From the NCBI RefSeq assembly GCF_046630445.1, contig NC_092334.1, positions 106,326,501 through 106,390,500 of the forward strand: a stretch of DNA of 64,000 bases, written 5' to 3'. How positions within the stretch are numbered: the stretch's first letter is position 1; every line of letters starts with the position of its first letter. Below the pieces are notes generated by a model that was not told where the DNA came from, ran no database searches, and saw only the letters and a program-made list of their open reading frames with translations. Positions 1 to 13,695 of this stretch are shown one piece after another. This stretch comes from Rutidosis leptorrhynchoides (Eukaryota; Streptophyta; Magnoliopsida; Asterales; Asteraceae). Both the position numbers and the translations under genes were made by a program.

Positions 1-675
1 ACAAGCATGGGAGGACCTTGGAGACTCCCCAAAAACGTCCACCATGTGGGGTGGGTTTAGTTTTATTTTATAAAACTTGTATATTTGTTTTATAAAAGCT
101 TGTTACAAAATGTCAAGTATTTTGTAAGTTACTTGCATATTTTATAAACCATTTACAAAATATAACACAATATAATTATTTAAACCTATAAATAATTAAA
201 TTCATAATGTATATAAATTATCCAAATAATTTATCTCAAGTGATTATATTTTAGAAAACCGATTTTCTAAAGTTCAAGTGTCGCGTATTTATTTAACGAG
301 TCAATCGTCAATATTAAATATGTTTAAGGTGTCGGTAAGTTTGTTATTGGGTATGACCCGACTTGGATCATAACATATTAGCCACATTGATTTAATATGT
401 CTCTCGGGCATACGAAATACCTTCATAATCGAGGGACCAACGGCAAAAAAAGTCTAAGAGTAAAGTAATAATACAAAGTAAAACATTGTTGGCAAACTCT
501 ACACACTGCACACATATATTTATATTTATATTTATATAAAGTTTAAATAGCTTGAACAAGTACAATCTGTCCCAGTTACCACCAAAGTGGCTCAAATGTA
601 ATGAAATTGACAACTAATAAAGTGGCATTGACAAAAATAAATTTCTTATTGAGATAGATAGGTGATTCCATTAGG
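1..675. other. Intergenic AT-rich sequence
   Basis: No convincing coding region is seen. The sequence is AT-rich and lies downstream of the dienoyl-CoA reductase gene, whose stop codon is at 676-678 on the minus strand. The 3' UTR of that gene must lie here, but I cannot place its end. Confidence 0.6.
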
Positions 676-2251
676 CTACAGTTTGCTAGAAGGTACCCCA
701 GTAGGTGCAGCTCTAGCCTTCTTTTCAACTATCCGCGATATCATCTTCACTTCCTCCTTTGCCATATGACGTGGCCGACTTAACCACAGTCCTCCATCAA
801 CAATAAGTGTCGTTCCATTAACATATTTACCTTCATTTTATATCAACAGTGGATATCAGTTATTGAAATTAAAAAATAAAAAACAAGAATCTACCATTTG
901 CACTGTAAAGCACGAACCAGCATCTGATGCGAGGTAGAGGGCTGCAACTGCAATATCCCATTTTTCCCCAAGTTTGAACAGAGGCATATACTCTCTAGTC
1001 TTGTTTTCAATCTCGTCTGGTCCGAGTTTCCTCATGCCAGCAGTGTCACCTATTGGTCCAGGTGCAATCCCATTGACTCGGATATCATAGTCTGTACCCC
1101 ATTCCAATGCCAAATTTCTTGTAATCGCATCTACTGCAGCCTATCAGAAACAAACATAGTGCTTTGCAAGTTAACAAAACTAATTACCGAGTACATAACA
1201 AAACTGATCGTTTGACCCTCGTATTTGACTATATCCAAACACCATTTGAAACATATAGTAACAAGATTTAAACATAGTTTTTTGAATATTCCTCGATTAC
1301 CTTAGCAGCAGCTACATGAATTTGATACCAGGCAGCTGTATAATGCAGTGTCGCACTAATATTCAATATAATCCCACCAGAATCATCCGAGTTTCTCCCG
1401 GGTCCTCCTTTCTTAAGGTAAGTCAGCGCTTCATGACACATGGTAAACGTACCAACAGAATCAATATCCATCACTGCCCACAAACAAACAAATATAAACA
1501 CGAATCAATATCCATATAGCTATGTTACCATGTAAGCATCAATCTTTTTGAATCTTAGTATAAAGCAGAACCTGTTCGGAATCCATTTGGGGATAAATCC
1601 TCCGGTGAAACCAAAAAATTTCCAGCTGCAGCATTCACAAGGATATCGAGCTTTCCGTAGTGTTTAAACGTCGATTCAACTACCCTCTTTGCATCTTCCT
1701 GGATTCGAACATCTCCCGGGAAACCAACAGCCTATACAACCATCAAATCAACACACTTACACACACACACATATAAAGTGAAAGGTTCAAAGGAGTACCA
1801 CAGAAACATCAGAACTGTACAAAATTAGGTATAATTTCACATTTGATCAACCACATTTACATGTAACAAATTGAAAATTGTAAAAATTCAATTACCTTAC
1901 ACTTCACATATGATCAAAATCATACAGTAGTAATGAAAGGTAATTTAGTAAAATGAACACTAAATAACTGAATTATTATGCTAAGTTGACTATTATGAAA
2001 CCCTAGATAAGGAGTGACAATAATTAGGGAACGAATTAAATAAAAACAGAGTAAGAAATACATACAGGAATACCGAGAGATTGTAGGGATGAAACGGCAG
2101 AGTCAACGACGGTCTTGCGACGGCCCATGATAGCGATTGAAGCGCCATGTTTACCGAACTGTGTGGATATCTCGAATCCGATGCCGGAAGCACCTCCGGT
2201 TAAAAGTGCTACTTTCCCTTTTAGAATCTCCGGCTTGAACGGCGATTCCAT
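676..2251 (-). CDS. SDRB: Peroxisomal 2,4-dienoyl-CoA reductase (SDR family), five exons
   Basis: This is the NADPH-dependent auxiliary enzyme of peroxisomal beta-oxidation, reducing 2,4-dienoyl-CoA made from unsaturated fatty acids. Exons on the minus strand, placed by GT/AG borders and unbroken phase, are 2066-2251, 1572-1731, 1301-1473, 918-1140 and 676-830, giving 298 residues, the length I recall for Arabidopsis At3g12800. Residues 18-25 are the TGxxxGIG cofactor loop (TGGASGIG), and NAAAGN follows at 95-100. Lys173 is in place, but the Tyr of the classical SDR YxxxK is Val (VAAAK), as in the peroxisomal DECR branch. PGPIG and the VDGGLWLS segment follow. The protein ends in SKL, a canonical PTS1, so a peroxisomal matrix location is expected. 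The start ATG is the first Met of a family-like N-terminus. All exons are open and it looks functional. The assignment is from remembered family sequence, not a search. Confidence 0.93.
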
Positions 2252-2306
2252 TTCGGCGATTATTTCTTGTTTTGGTGAATATAAAACAAATAGACGTGTG
2301 TATGTG

Positions 2307-2314
2307 TATATATA
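2307..2314 (-). promoter_or_regulatory. Possible TATA box of the dienoyl-CoA reductase gene
   Basis: TATATATA lies 56 bp upstream of the ATG at 2251. The spacing would leave a short 5' UTR, which is plausible, but AT-rich DNA gives such matches by chance. Confidence 0.35.
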
Positions 2315-2317
2315 CAA

Positions 2318-3004
2318 GTCCCTGTTTATCTATCACTCTTAGCTACCATTTTATATTTTTAATATATTTATATTAATAAATAAGTTTTTGGCTCGTGCGA
2401 TACACGATCGTGATAAATCAATTAAAAGATTATTTATGAAAAATCGCATTCGTTGTCTCATTAAGCCCGTCCGATAGTCGACAAAAATGGTTAAACAATT
2501 AGTTATGATTTATTTTAAAATAATAATATTATATTATTTAAGTTAAAATACAAATGTAAGCAAACTCAATAAGTAGCAAAATAAGCACTAAATGTTTGTT
2601 TCATTGAGTATTAATAAAACTTAATGTTCTATACGAATTATTTGGTTAACGCGATAGTTGTTTTGGGACTTAACTTTTAAGCTAATTTGACGTCATGCAT
2701 TATTTAATCATCTCAACATTAGATGTCGTCCCATTTAGATAATATATTTTCAATATCATGTGTTCTTCTTTTTTCACATGTACCATCCACCATCTATGTA
2801 TTTAATTTTCTTTACCATATTTGACGATAAAAAACGCAAATATTAATTTCGATCATCCACCAGCATATCAAATCAAACGAAAAAGGTATTCTAATTAATA
2901 TTCCTACTTAAAACCTCGAGTGTACATTAAGAATACACAATAGAGACATAAAACGGTACAATATTGATGGAGCAATTGAAACGATGATTTCATCATGTTA
3001 CTGC
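2318..3004. other. Intergenic spacer
   Basis: AT-rich DNA upstream of the reductase gene. I see no ORF with a recognisable product, no tRNA and no clear element ends. Confidence 0.5.
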
Positions 3005-3007
3005 TTC

Positions 3008-3053
<46 letters not shown>

Positions 3054-3124
3054 ATAATAATAATAATAATAATAATAATGAATAATAATAATGAATAATG
3101 AATAAAAAATAAAAAAAATAATTG

Positions 3125-3190
<66 letters not shown>
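3005..3190. repeat. Interrupted (AAT)n microsatellite
   Basis: Long AAT runs broken by GAATAATAATG-like variants and an A-rich spacer. The right edge passes directly into (CAA)n, which on the minus strand is the (TTG)n tail of the LINE at 3190-4270. The poly-Tyr, poly-Ile and poly-Leu reading frames here are products of the repeat, not genes. Confidence 0.9.

Positions 3191-4270
<1,080 letters not shown>

Positions 4271-4321
<51 letters not shown>
4271..4321. repeat. (AAT)n microsatellite at the truncated 5' end of the LINE
   Basis: A pure AAT run directly abutting the truncation point of the LINE. The same repeat flanks the other end of the element at 3127-3190. Confidence 0.9.
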
Positions 4322-5174
4322 TACTAATGAATTATCTGTACACACTTATCAATATCAATTAATTTTATACGTTAAAGTATATATTTATATTTATATTTAT
4401 ATTATATTATATATTTAAATATATATTAATAACAAATATGGTACTCAGATTATTATATAATATTATACGTTAATTTTTGAAATAAAGGTTAATTAAAGCT
4501 GTCACGTAGAATGTTTAAAATCTTAGATAGATATTCATTACTAATTTTTTATTTACTAATAAAACACCCTTTTTATTTGTCTTCAATACAAAAATATCTA
4601 AGATAGTACGATTGATACAAAAAATTAAATGCAACAAATTTTTTAGTTTTGTACTTTCTAACAACGAATATCACTTGTATTTATTTTTTATGTATAAAAA
4701 AGAAAGTAATTAATTGAGTTTACTATTTATTTTTCAAAAAGGAAAGTGATTAATAGAGCTTATCTTTTAAAACAATAATATTTTACTTCATAACTAGTAC
4801 GTAGTACTCCGTATATTTTTATGTAATGTAATGATTGGGTGTATAATGAAAGGCGGATGCTAAGATATGCGTGGTTTTGTAGCTACAATAAAAGGCAAAA
4901 GATAACAAACCGGTATAATTATCAATTATATATTCACCATTCTGGCCAAACATAATTGTTCTCTCTCTGTGTCATATATTTCATATCTACATAAGTATGT
5001 GATAAATCTTGTATATTTGTGAGCATATTTATATACTACTTATTTTGTTTTATTTATACTTCGTAAATGACAATGTTTCAGGTTATTGGGAAAATGTGAA
5101 TATGTTATTAAAATGTATATAGAATATAGATATATAGATACGAGGAATATTCAAATGAAACTAATTTTTAAATT
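4322..5174. other. Intergenic AT-rich spacer
   Basis: No ORF or recognisable element seen. Confidence 0.5.
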
Positions 5175-5890
5175 GAGATTCAAGAGACTAATCAGAGTGT
5201 GACACGTGGCGCAATAATCATATGTGATTGAAAAAAAAATCAAAAAAAAATTTTCAAAAAAATTTTTTTTTTTTCAAAATTTTTTTTTTTCGAAATTTTT
5301 TTTTCAATTTTTTTTCAATCACATGTGATTGGATTTGACATGCAGTAAATCACATGTGATTCTGTATGTCAATCACATGTGATTCAGCATGTAAAATCCA
5401 ATCACATGTGATAGAAAATTCTTTTTTCAGTAAAATGACAAATAATGACGAATTTAAGTAAGTTTGTGCTAAAACCTTCAAACACCAAGTTTTTGATCAA
5501 AACTTGATCAAATCACCGAATAAAGTCTGAAATTTTGAAGATGTGATCACAAAACGTTAACAAACTTGATCAAATCACCGAATTAAAGTCTGTTTCCGGT
5601 TGAAATTGAAAAAAAAATTGATTTTTTTTCAATCACATGTGATTGGATTTGATATGCAGAATCACATGTGATTGAGGTTTACAATCACACGTGATTGGGT
5701 TTTACAATCACATGTGATTGGATTTGACATGCTAAATTAAAAAAACAATCAAAAATGTTTTTTTTTTCGAAAAGAAAAATTTTAAAATTTTTTTTTTCTA
5801 GTTTTTTTAAAAAAAATTTAGTTTTTTTTTCAATCACATGTGATTGTCGCGCCACATGTTGCGCTCTGAATGGTCCGTTAGACTTCAAGC
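5175..5890. mobile_element. MITE-like element with terminal inverted repeats and many ATCACATGTGAT palindromes
   Basis: The two ends form an imperfect inverted repeat. The left (about 5195-5232) reads CAGAGTGTGACACGTGGCGC and then a palindrome. The right (about 5830-5868), reverse-complemented, reads CAGAGCGCAACATGTGGCGC and then the same palindrome. Similarity weakens but continues outwards for about 20 bp, so the outer borders are approximate. Between them are about ten copies of AATCACATGTGATT or close variants and long A/T homopolymer runs. There is no coding capacity. The long TIRs suggest a Mutator-like MITE, but I could not fix a target-site duplication. Confidence 0.55.
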
Positions 5891-7061
5891 AAATTATTGG
5901 ATTCAATTGATTACAAATACATAGATGTAGATTAAGTTGGTTATTTTGTGATGATTTTTCCTCTTTCCCTATCACTTCAAGTTTTGAACTTGAGAATATT
6001 AAAATGCCAATCATTAAGTTATCTTGAGAAGATATTTTTACTAAAGTTATAATATAAAATTTTTCTTTTTTTTTTAACGACAATTTCGGCATCAAATCCT
6101 CAATAATTACATAATATGCTTAGCTTTTTTATATATTTTTGTGTTGTCAAGAGATAGTTGTTGAAATTAGCTAGCTAACCTAATTGTAAAACCATCTAAT
6201 TTGGTTGATTGTATGTGACTGTCTTAAAATCGATCTCTCACATTGAAAACTTTAGCACGAACAATCGTCTAATACAAACAAATATTTAATTTGGTTGCGT
6301 TTAGATGTAGTTTGATCGTCTCCATTTCATTCATTATCTATTTTTTTTTCATTCAACCTAGTTTCCAACCAATTTAAACAAAGCCAAATTTTCATAACAT
6401 AAAATGTTCTTAATTTCCGTCCCGAAGTGGTAAAGGCATCCATTTCGACAAGGTCGAAGGGAAAACGGCACGGCCGAATGAAATGAATGGTAAAGGCCCC
6501 TCTTAGTTTATTTCAGTTTAAGTTTTTATCCGTTTTAGGTTTGTAGCAGTAGGTGTTCTAGGAATTGTTGTATCTTGTTATGATCGGCATTTGGTTGGTT
6601 GTGTTTTGTTGTTTTTGTGGCCGTTTTCGTTTTGACTCGGATTAAGTTAGCTAGTTTTTAGGTTCGTTCTAAATTGTTTATTTTTTCCGAGTCTTTACGG
6701 CCATTGTATCGGTTTATAGAATTCTTTTATTAATTGATGAAGACTATCTAATTTTTAAGTTAATCATTATTAAGAAAAAAAATTAATAAAATAAAATGCT
6801 CTGATATATAGAATAGAAGTAAAAAGTATTCCAATTTTTTTTTAACTTCATCCTTGTCACAACAGAAGTACAGAGAAAACTAAGTAAATGGTTAAACATG
6901 AACAGACCACAACTTTTTTTTTTTATTCTCCCATACACAATCTTAATTCAGTATGCATTCAAACGATGCAAATAACAAAATCTATACCAATTCATCACAC
7001 ATATATGATTATCCCATATGCCAAAGTAATAAGTATGTACCATATTTTTATATCATTTAAG
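5891..7061. other. Intergenic region; possible LINE 3' remnant near 6420-6770
   Basis: Mostly AT-rich spacer, also holding the 3' flank of the kinase gene whose stop is at 7062-7064. The stretch 6420-6770 is GC-richer, with GT-rich runs and a terminal A-rich segment, and resembles the 3' end of a plant L1 LINE. No coding motif supports this, so it is only a suggestion. Confidence 0.3.
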
Positions 7062-10000
7062 CTAAGATCCCTTATGCCCATGGCCTTTCGAGTGCGACAT
7101 TACGCGTAACTTCTTGGTTATTTCTGTAAAAGAAGGCCTAACCACAGGATTTGGTGCCCAACATTGCTCCATTAACTTTCTCCATTCACCATCACAGTCC
7201 TTCGGAATTGGGGGTCTCAGTGTGTTGCTGACAATACCTCCTGCAAATGCAGATATACATCAATATGTACGAATTTATAGAACAACGTATTATAGGCGGA
7301 AGTTCATCGTATTGAGAACGATTATATTTTATTGAGAACCAGATAACAGAATTTGGCCGGTTGGGAACGATCCAGATTGACTATTATCAAATGTGACTTT
7401 ATATGTGAATTTCATTCAAACAATCACATGTGATTACAGTCAAGCTGCACCATCTGTGTTTTTATACAAAGTTCGAGATTGGTTTCCTGATTCTCGGATT
7501 TCTAATGAACTCACCGCAGGTACTGGAGGGATTAATTGGGGATTAATCAGATTGGACATTTTATACATTTAAATACTAAATTTCAAGAGTCTATGTGAGT
7601 AAATATAGAAGAGAAGCGTAAAAATAAACTTTAACATAATTGTCTAAAAATATATAAATAATTGTTCATAGGTTCAAAAACTCTAAGATTCTAGTTTACA
7701 TTCATATTAGAATGTTGACTAATACCGACTTTGACTAACAAATCCGATTTTGACCCATTAACCGACGTCGACCAATCAATTAAACGATTTTGGAAAATCG
7801 GATTGGTCTGTTTTTAAATAATAAGTAATCAGGGTTTTTTTACAACAGTGTTATTAGCACAATATAATTTAGTACACAAAATAAAAACAAACGAAAAATG
7901 ATGATTCGAAGCCTACCTATAATTGCACCATAGTGCATATTTGCATAAGGCTCCTCACCAGTCAATATCTCCCATAACACAATTCCGAAAGAGAACACAT
8001 CAACCTGTAACAAAAACCAACAGTATATGAAATTAGTGTAAGTAGAGATTGATGATGATGATGGGGTATTTTGGTCATTTGTCATTCACGGGCATAATAG
8101 ATTTTAGACCAAACAATTACAATTGAAACCTCCCAGGAACTTGTTTGGGTATAGTCAATTTGGGCGATTTCCATGATCATGACCGAAGATGGCAATATCT
8201 GTAATTTAGTCCAAATAAATACACAAACTGACACACATATACCTCTTAGGATTTAGGAACTTGTTTGGGTATAGTCAATTTGGGCGATTTCCATTATCAT
8301 GACTGAAGATGGCAATATCTGTAATTTAGTCCAAATAAATACACACACTGACACACATATACCTTCTCAGACACTTTACTGCTGCTACCGTTGAGTAGCT
8401 CCGGAGCCATCCAGGGCAGAGTTCCCCTAACTCCACCTGAAACCAAAGTGTTTCGCTTGATCTTCGAGAGTCCAAAGTCACCCACCTGCATCAAAGATAA
8501 CACTTACAATGGAGCTCAACAGTATTAAGAGATAAAACAGATTTCAATTAAACATTTTACTAAAGACGTGTTGATGAGGTACTAAGCGCAATCTATGTGA
8601 TTAAATAACCTTGCATATAGGGCGTGAAGGATCCTTCATATTCACCAGTAAATTGTCACATTTGAGGTCAAAATGCACAATGTTCTTGGAATGTAAATAT
8701 TCCATCCCAAAGGCAGCATCCATTGCAATTATAAGCTTCTTGCGATGATCCAGATGCCTGGAAATCACACAATGTTTTAATAAGTGTACGATGTCACATT
8801 GAAGTTAGCAATTTGCTGGTAAACAAAAGAAACAAAAATGTGTTACCTATCTTTGCGAACTAAGACATGCCTTAATGAACCATCGACCATAAACTCTGTT
8901 ACCGTAGCTAATGTTCCACCAGGTCCATCTTGTACCACCCCATAAAATGCAACAACATTTGGATGGTGAAGTTTCGACAAAATTCCAGCTTCACTCCAAA
9001 ATTCCACTGTCTGGAATCAAACAGAAATACTATATAAATAAAATATTTAAAATGATTTTTAAAGTTATGTAAATATAAAATACTCGTAGTAAATATACTG
9101 CAGTATGGTACAAAAAATATTAAGTCTTTAGTAAAAAAAATTAAAAGGATGAAAACTCATTGGTCAACCCAACCCAGATCAACCCATTTGACAAGTGACT
9201 CGCCTGTCGTGTTTTTAAAACCGACCTATGACCCGTTTTGACCCCAAAAAACCGACCAATTTTTCCACATCTAGATTTCTTTGTAATCAAGATCGGAAAA
9301 GTTGCGAGGCGGATCAGTAGGGACTTTGAAACGACTAGTCGGTCGATTCGGGGACTAGGTGGACGTTGACTTTTAGTAATATATATACTTAACATATTTA
9401 TATTACACATAAATTTATCAAACATATATATTTCAAAGATATGCATAGGGCACAAAATCTGAATATAAAAAATATTACAAATTTGATTTGACTTTGACCA
9501 ACCTTGATTTTGACCCGACTTTTAATCATTGACCGACTTATTACGTTTTTGGGCGAAACGGGACAAGCTAGTCACCAAACCAACTAGTCAGCCGAGACGG
9601 CCGCCATTTGCAACACTGTTTGTAGTCTAACCTAAAGTTGATAGGATAGCACGATAGGGCTCTGACTATGACAAAGAAGATAGAAAGCGATTTTCTCGCT
9701 TCAATATTGCTTTGACTAAGCCGTATCTTACATCTTTTGCCTTGTACGGAAATAATATCCGAAATCGGAAAATATCACGACGAGAGAAAAATAATACTAA
9801 TAAGTAATAATTAGTGATTTTACTATATACGGTGAAACGACTTACCAATCTCTCCTGCTCAGATGATCGACCAGCAAAGCAACTCTTCTTTATTCGCTTA
9901 ATGGCGACATCAGTACCCCTCCATTTTCCATGGTAAACCGTTCCAAATGTGCCAGAACCAAGCTCCCTTAATTCTTCAAGATCTTCATTCATTATGATCT

Positions 10001-12128
10001 GCCAAAACAAACGTCTGTGTTAACACCGAAATATTTATTTATTTATTATAATACCAAATATGAATATGAATCATTGAATATATGACGCGTGTCGTACCTG
10101 CAAAGAACTAATATCAATCTCATCTAGCGAAGGTAGCCCGACATTCCTTAAACTTACCTCATACTCCGTCATGTTTTCAACCATCTCAGCAAACTGCATG
10201 CTTTCACTAACTTTGACCTGCGATTGATCGTTAAGTTGAGATTGACTGGCCTCTGTAATGAAAGCGTCTTTGGAAGGTAGCTGGCTTCCGGAAGCTTCTA
10301 GAACTTTTGGACGTCCAGATACAAACGCAAGTTGATCCTGGTCCATAAGAGACACGTCCTTTTGTGGGACCTCGTTAGCCAACTTTTGGAAAAATGACCA
10401 GTGTTGAGGTTCATGGTTGTGTATGTTCATGCTCAATCCAGCTGGATCTTGTGGTACGGCACCTGTATCCGGTGCGTCTTCTGACATCATCGCTTTTGTA
10501 AATATATCTGACAGAAAATCACGCGGAAATCGATCGTTCACGTCAATAATTATGTCTTTTTGCTCTGTTCGAGCTTCGTTCACAGTTGAATCACTAGTAT
10601 CTGCTGGTTTTGAAACGTGAACTTTCTTATCGTTGACCAAGTCAACGTTCGTTTCATGCTCGGACTCGAGAATTTGCTTCTCATGAACACCTTTACGCGA
10701 TAATTTTCTTGTTGAAATAGGAGGTTTAGCTTCATTATCAAACTTTTTAACAGATTCTGAGGTGAATTCTTGTGGGCCCACATCGGAACGTGAATGCGTT
10801 AAAATGAACTGTGAACCGAGTGAATCGTCAGACTTCGTTAGCCTGTTTAATTCCGCTTGCCCACGCGGGATTCGTTCAGAGTGATAAACCCGTGACGGAG
10901 GTACCGGAGCCTCGAGATAACTCAAATCGATAAGATCGGACTTCGACCCATCGTACGAATCATTGTCATTGCTGACATCATCAACCTGTTCTCGTTCCTG
11001 GTTATCGTTCCTCAAAGATCCAACGTTACTATCTTCAACCTCTTGATTCTGCGTTGACTTTTTTACCGGTGACTGCTCATTTTGCGTTGACTCTTTTACC
11101 GGTGAGTGCTGACTATGCACGTCAATAACACCTTCTTGCTGCCTCACAGGTGCATTAGAGTTCGGTTGACCAGCAGGAGGTTGGTCAAACGAAGAACGAG
11201 AGACGGGTCCATGTTGCATCTGAACGAGTGACGGGTCAGATGGTGCAACTGATGATGATATGTTGGACAAAGGTGGCACGTTGTTACTCAAGTTCATTTC
11301 AGCAATCTGCCGATCAAGCTCATTCAGATTATTTGCTGAAGACGTCTGTTGACCGTGCAAAGTCAACCCCCTTCTTGAACCCGAGTTGAAACCGTTAACA
11401 GCAACCACATACTGAACCTCTGAATCAGTACCAGAATTAGCCAAACTTAAATGTGTATCGTCTAAATCACTCAAAGAAAACAAGAACATTCGAAGCTTAT
11501 TTGCAGATTCGATGTCACCAATAACGTTACATTCCTCCATCATATTTTGTAAATCTTCATCGCATGAAACTGAAACCAAAGCATCAAGATCCTCACCAGG
11601 AAGCTGATACTTTACCGAACTCGTTTCGTTATAAATATCCACCATTTTCTGCCATAACTCTTGCCAAGAAATGTCCTTTTTTATACGAATTATACGTGTA
11701 TCTCCTCCAACGTATCTAAGTTTCCCATCACTTGGGCGCGGTAAAATTTTCCCTCCAAAACTGCATAAGATCTTAATCTTTAATAACGAATTATCTGAAC
11801 GGTTACTGTCGTTTCGCGAAATCGTTGATGACGTGGATAATGCATTAGTTGAACCTCTTTGTGCATTATTGAGCATGTAGCCAGGTGTACGGGTAGGATC
11901 ACTTGCAGGGTACGGAACGAAGGGCATTCTAGGGTTTACACGATCCCGCATAAATTCAAGAGCGAATTCTTCACCTGTTTGAATGGAGTAATTTAGTACG
12001 GGTCGCATCTCAGTAGGTCGAATATTGGGATTTGAAAATTGCTGAGGTGGAAACGATGTTGATTCATTGTTCGAATTTGGAATAGGATGGGGATATTGAA
12101 CATAGTTGTAGCCTTTCGAAGGTTCCAT
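7062..12128 (-). CDS. Raf-like MAP3K with N-terminal PB1 domain, seven coding exons
   Basis: A cytosolic Ser/Thr kinase of the plant Raf-like MAPKKK class (PB1 subgroup, like Arabidopsis At1g16270/At1g79570). Members of this group act in ABA/osmotic-stress and auxin signalling, and that role is inferred from the family. Exons are 10098-12128, 9846-9998, 8847-9010, 8610-8757, 8363-8485, 7917-8004 and 7062-7240; phases fit and give 961 residues. The PB1 domain is at about 115-220, with the acidic OPCA stretch near 176-193. A long disordered Ser/Asn-rich linker follows. The kinase domain spans about 685-950: glycine loop [15 protein letters not shown] Lys711, HFDLKCDN with Asp813 (HFD instead of HRD, normal for this subgroup), DFG 835-837, and APE at about 859-861. 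All catalytic residues are present. Introns 2 and 6 hold small repeats and intron 5 a tandem duplication. The start is the first ATG of the large exon. Confidence 0.94.
7345..7852. mobile_element. Small non-autonomous element in kinase intron 6
   Basis: The sequence holds repeated GACTTTGACC/GATTAATCCCC-like words typical of dispersed non-coding repeats, and ends at about 7852 with TTTACAACAGTGTTA. That end resembles the CAGTGTTGCAAA end of the element in intron 2, so the two may belong to related families, possibly hAT-like. Both borders are approximate and I found no target-site duplication. It also holds one copy of CAATCACATGTGATT (near 7421), the palindrome of the MITE at 5175-5890. Confidence 0.35.
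8135..8363. repeat. Two-copy tandem duplication, period 120 bp, in kinase intron 5
   Basis: About 8135-8243 and 8255-8363 are near-identical (a handful of differences), starting AGGAACTTGTTTGGGTATAG and ending with the splice-donor sequence. The copy at 8255-8363 reaches the real 5' splice site of exon 5 (GAGAAG|GTATATGTG on the minus strand, border 8363/8362). The other copy repeats it as AGAG|GTATATGTG, 120 bp deeper in the intron. Confidence 0.9.
9150..9618. mobile_element. Small non-autonomous element in kinase intron 2
   Basis: A GC-richer island in an AT-rich intron, rich in GACC/GGTC words. On the minus strand one end reads CAGTGTTGCAAATGGCGGCC (near 9618). Start sequences of this kind recur in dispersed non-coding plant repeats, and CAGTGTTG is compatible with hAT ends. 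The other end is unclear and no coding sequence is present. Confidence 0.35.
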
Positions 12129-13260
12129 TATGAAAAATGCTTATTTGAACTTCTCTCAAAACTTAGCATCGATTGTGAAACACATCAATATAGAAAGAAA
12201 GCTGTGTGAAAGCCGTATGGGCACATATCGTTCTCAAACCTACAAAATACAAAGGAAAAGCACGGCTTGAAACAGAAGTATAATTATACGTATATATAAT
12301 ATATGGTATAAGGATGCATTAGTATGCTCATATCTGTTTACTAACAAATGCTGCAGAAAGGAACTAATCATGTTCTCATATTAATACGGACGCCATTAAT
12401 CTCACTTATATATAGATTATTATCTAATCCATTGTTTAGTGTATGAAAATGAAAAACAAAACCAAACTAAGATACTTGTTTAAGCATACCATATATAACT
12501 TAAAGTACCATATTTTTAACTAAAATTACCATAAATAAACTCTAATACTAAAATTAAATAAGGAAAGTCGGTATTAGTGACGAATATTTATACTTAGTAC
12601 AGAGTAATTGATTCAAATGACTTTAAAAACATATCATATATTCTTAAACGTAGCCCGACTAAGTTCAGCATTCCCAAACTTTATATCCCAATTCATCTCA
12701 AATACTATTTAAACAGTTAATGAGGTAAATAAACCAAAAAATATAATCAAAATAGTAGCTTTAACAAAGAAAAAGTTACTAAAGTTGCTCTCTTTCTCTT
12801 ATAAGTCTCTTCACAATCCATTCTTTCCCATTTTATACCCAATTAGAAGCACAAAATCTTTTTTTAAGGCAATAGCACAAAATCTAAGGAAGCAATATGA
12901 CTAACATGAACACTAAACATATCCAAACCCCATAAGCATCTTGATTACAGTCAAATTACCATAAATAAATAACATAAAAAGCAAAAAAGTCAGCACCCAA
13001 TAATCAAATTTCAAAAAAGGTTACACCTTTGCAAATAATATATAGATATGCAAGTGGGTTTAGCTATATCGCATCAAAGAAACCCTAATTTCAAAAATTT
13101 ACTATCAATACAGCAGTAAACTATAGTTAAGTAACATACCTCTTATTAGATATGAATTTTGTTCTTGCAGTTTCTTTTATTGAATCCTAAATCTGCGCTT
13201 TATTATTAAGAATCTTGCTGTTGTCTGTACAAATTTGTAAGAATTAGAGAAATTTAAGGC
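12129..13260 (-). promoter_or_regulatory. 5' UTR with inferred intron, and upstream region of the Raf-like kinase
   Basis: Upstream of the ATG at 12128 there is a good 3' splice site on the minus strand (TTTTGTAG|GTTTGAG, exon border 12239). About 900 bp further up is a good 5' splice site (AAGAG|GTATGTTAC, exon border 13140). This suggests a leader intron of about 12240-13139, a common arrangement for this gene family. The transcription start would be upstream of 13140. It is inferred from splice signals only. Confidence 0.45.
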
Positions 13261-13695
13261 TTGTGATTTTTTTAGCTTTTTTTTTTCTTTTTCTTGTTTT
13301 GTAGTAGCATTGACTGTTGTTCTATTGTAATGTTTTAGTGAAATGTGTTGATTATCAAGTCAAAGTTAAACGATGAGGTTTTCCTCATAATCATAGTCTA
13401 TGTTGCCCCTGAAGAATGGAGATTGTGCAATTGGAGTCCCTCGACTTCTATTAGAATATGATTCTTTTACACAATTGAGAAGCATAGGTCTCTTTTTGAT
13501 TAAAAGTTCAATTGAATGGCTTCTTTTGGGTTTTACTTGTCCTAGTTTCTTATAAGTTATATGTGTTAGATCAATACGTTTAGACTTGCATATTTAAGCT
13601 ACGTATCATATTCTTACCACGTTATATATATCGAGTTTTGTTACATTTTGTCATTGAAGTTTTGAACAGTGGCGGAACTTGAACCCGACCACAGA
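13261..13695. other. Intergenic; holds the left part of an older repeat starting CAGTGGCGGA
   Basis: At 13671 a sequence beginning CAGTGGCGGAACTTGAACCC starts and is cut by the LTR insertion at 13696. It resumes after 23699 (GGGGCGGGTTTG) up to about 23850. CAGTGGCGGA starts are common in dispersed plant repeats. No coding sequence is present. Confidence 0.4.

Noticed and set aside
5217-5845. Regularly repeated palindromes that could suggest a CRISPR-like array
   Set aside because: Spacing is irregular, spacers are homopolymer runs, and this is plant nuclear DNA. A MITE explains it.
6420-6770. L1 LINE 3' end
   Set aside because: It is similar only in base style and A-rich end; no RT or RNase H coding sequence supports it.
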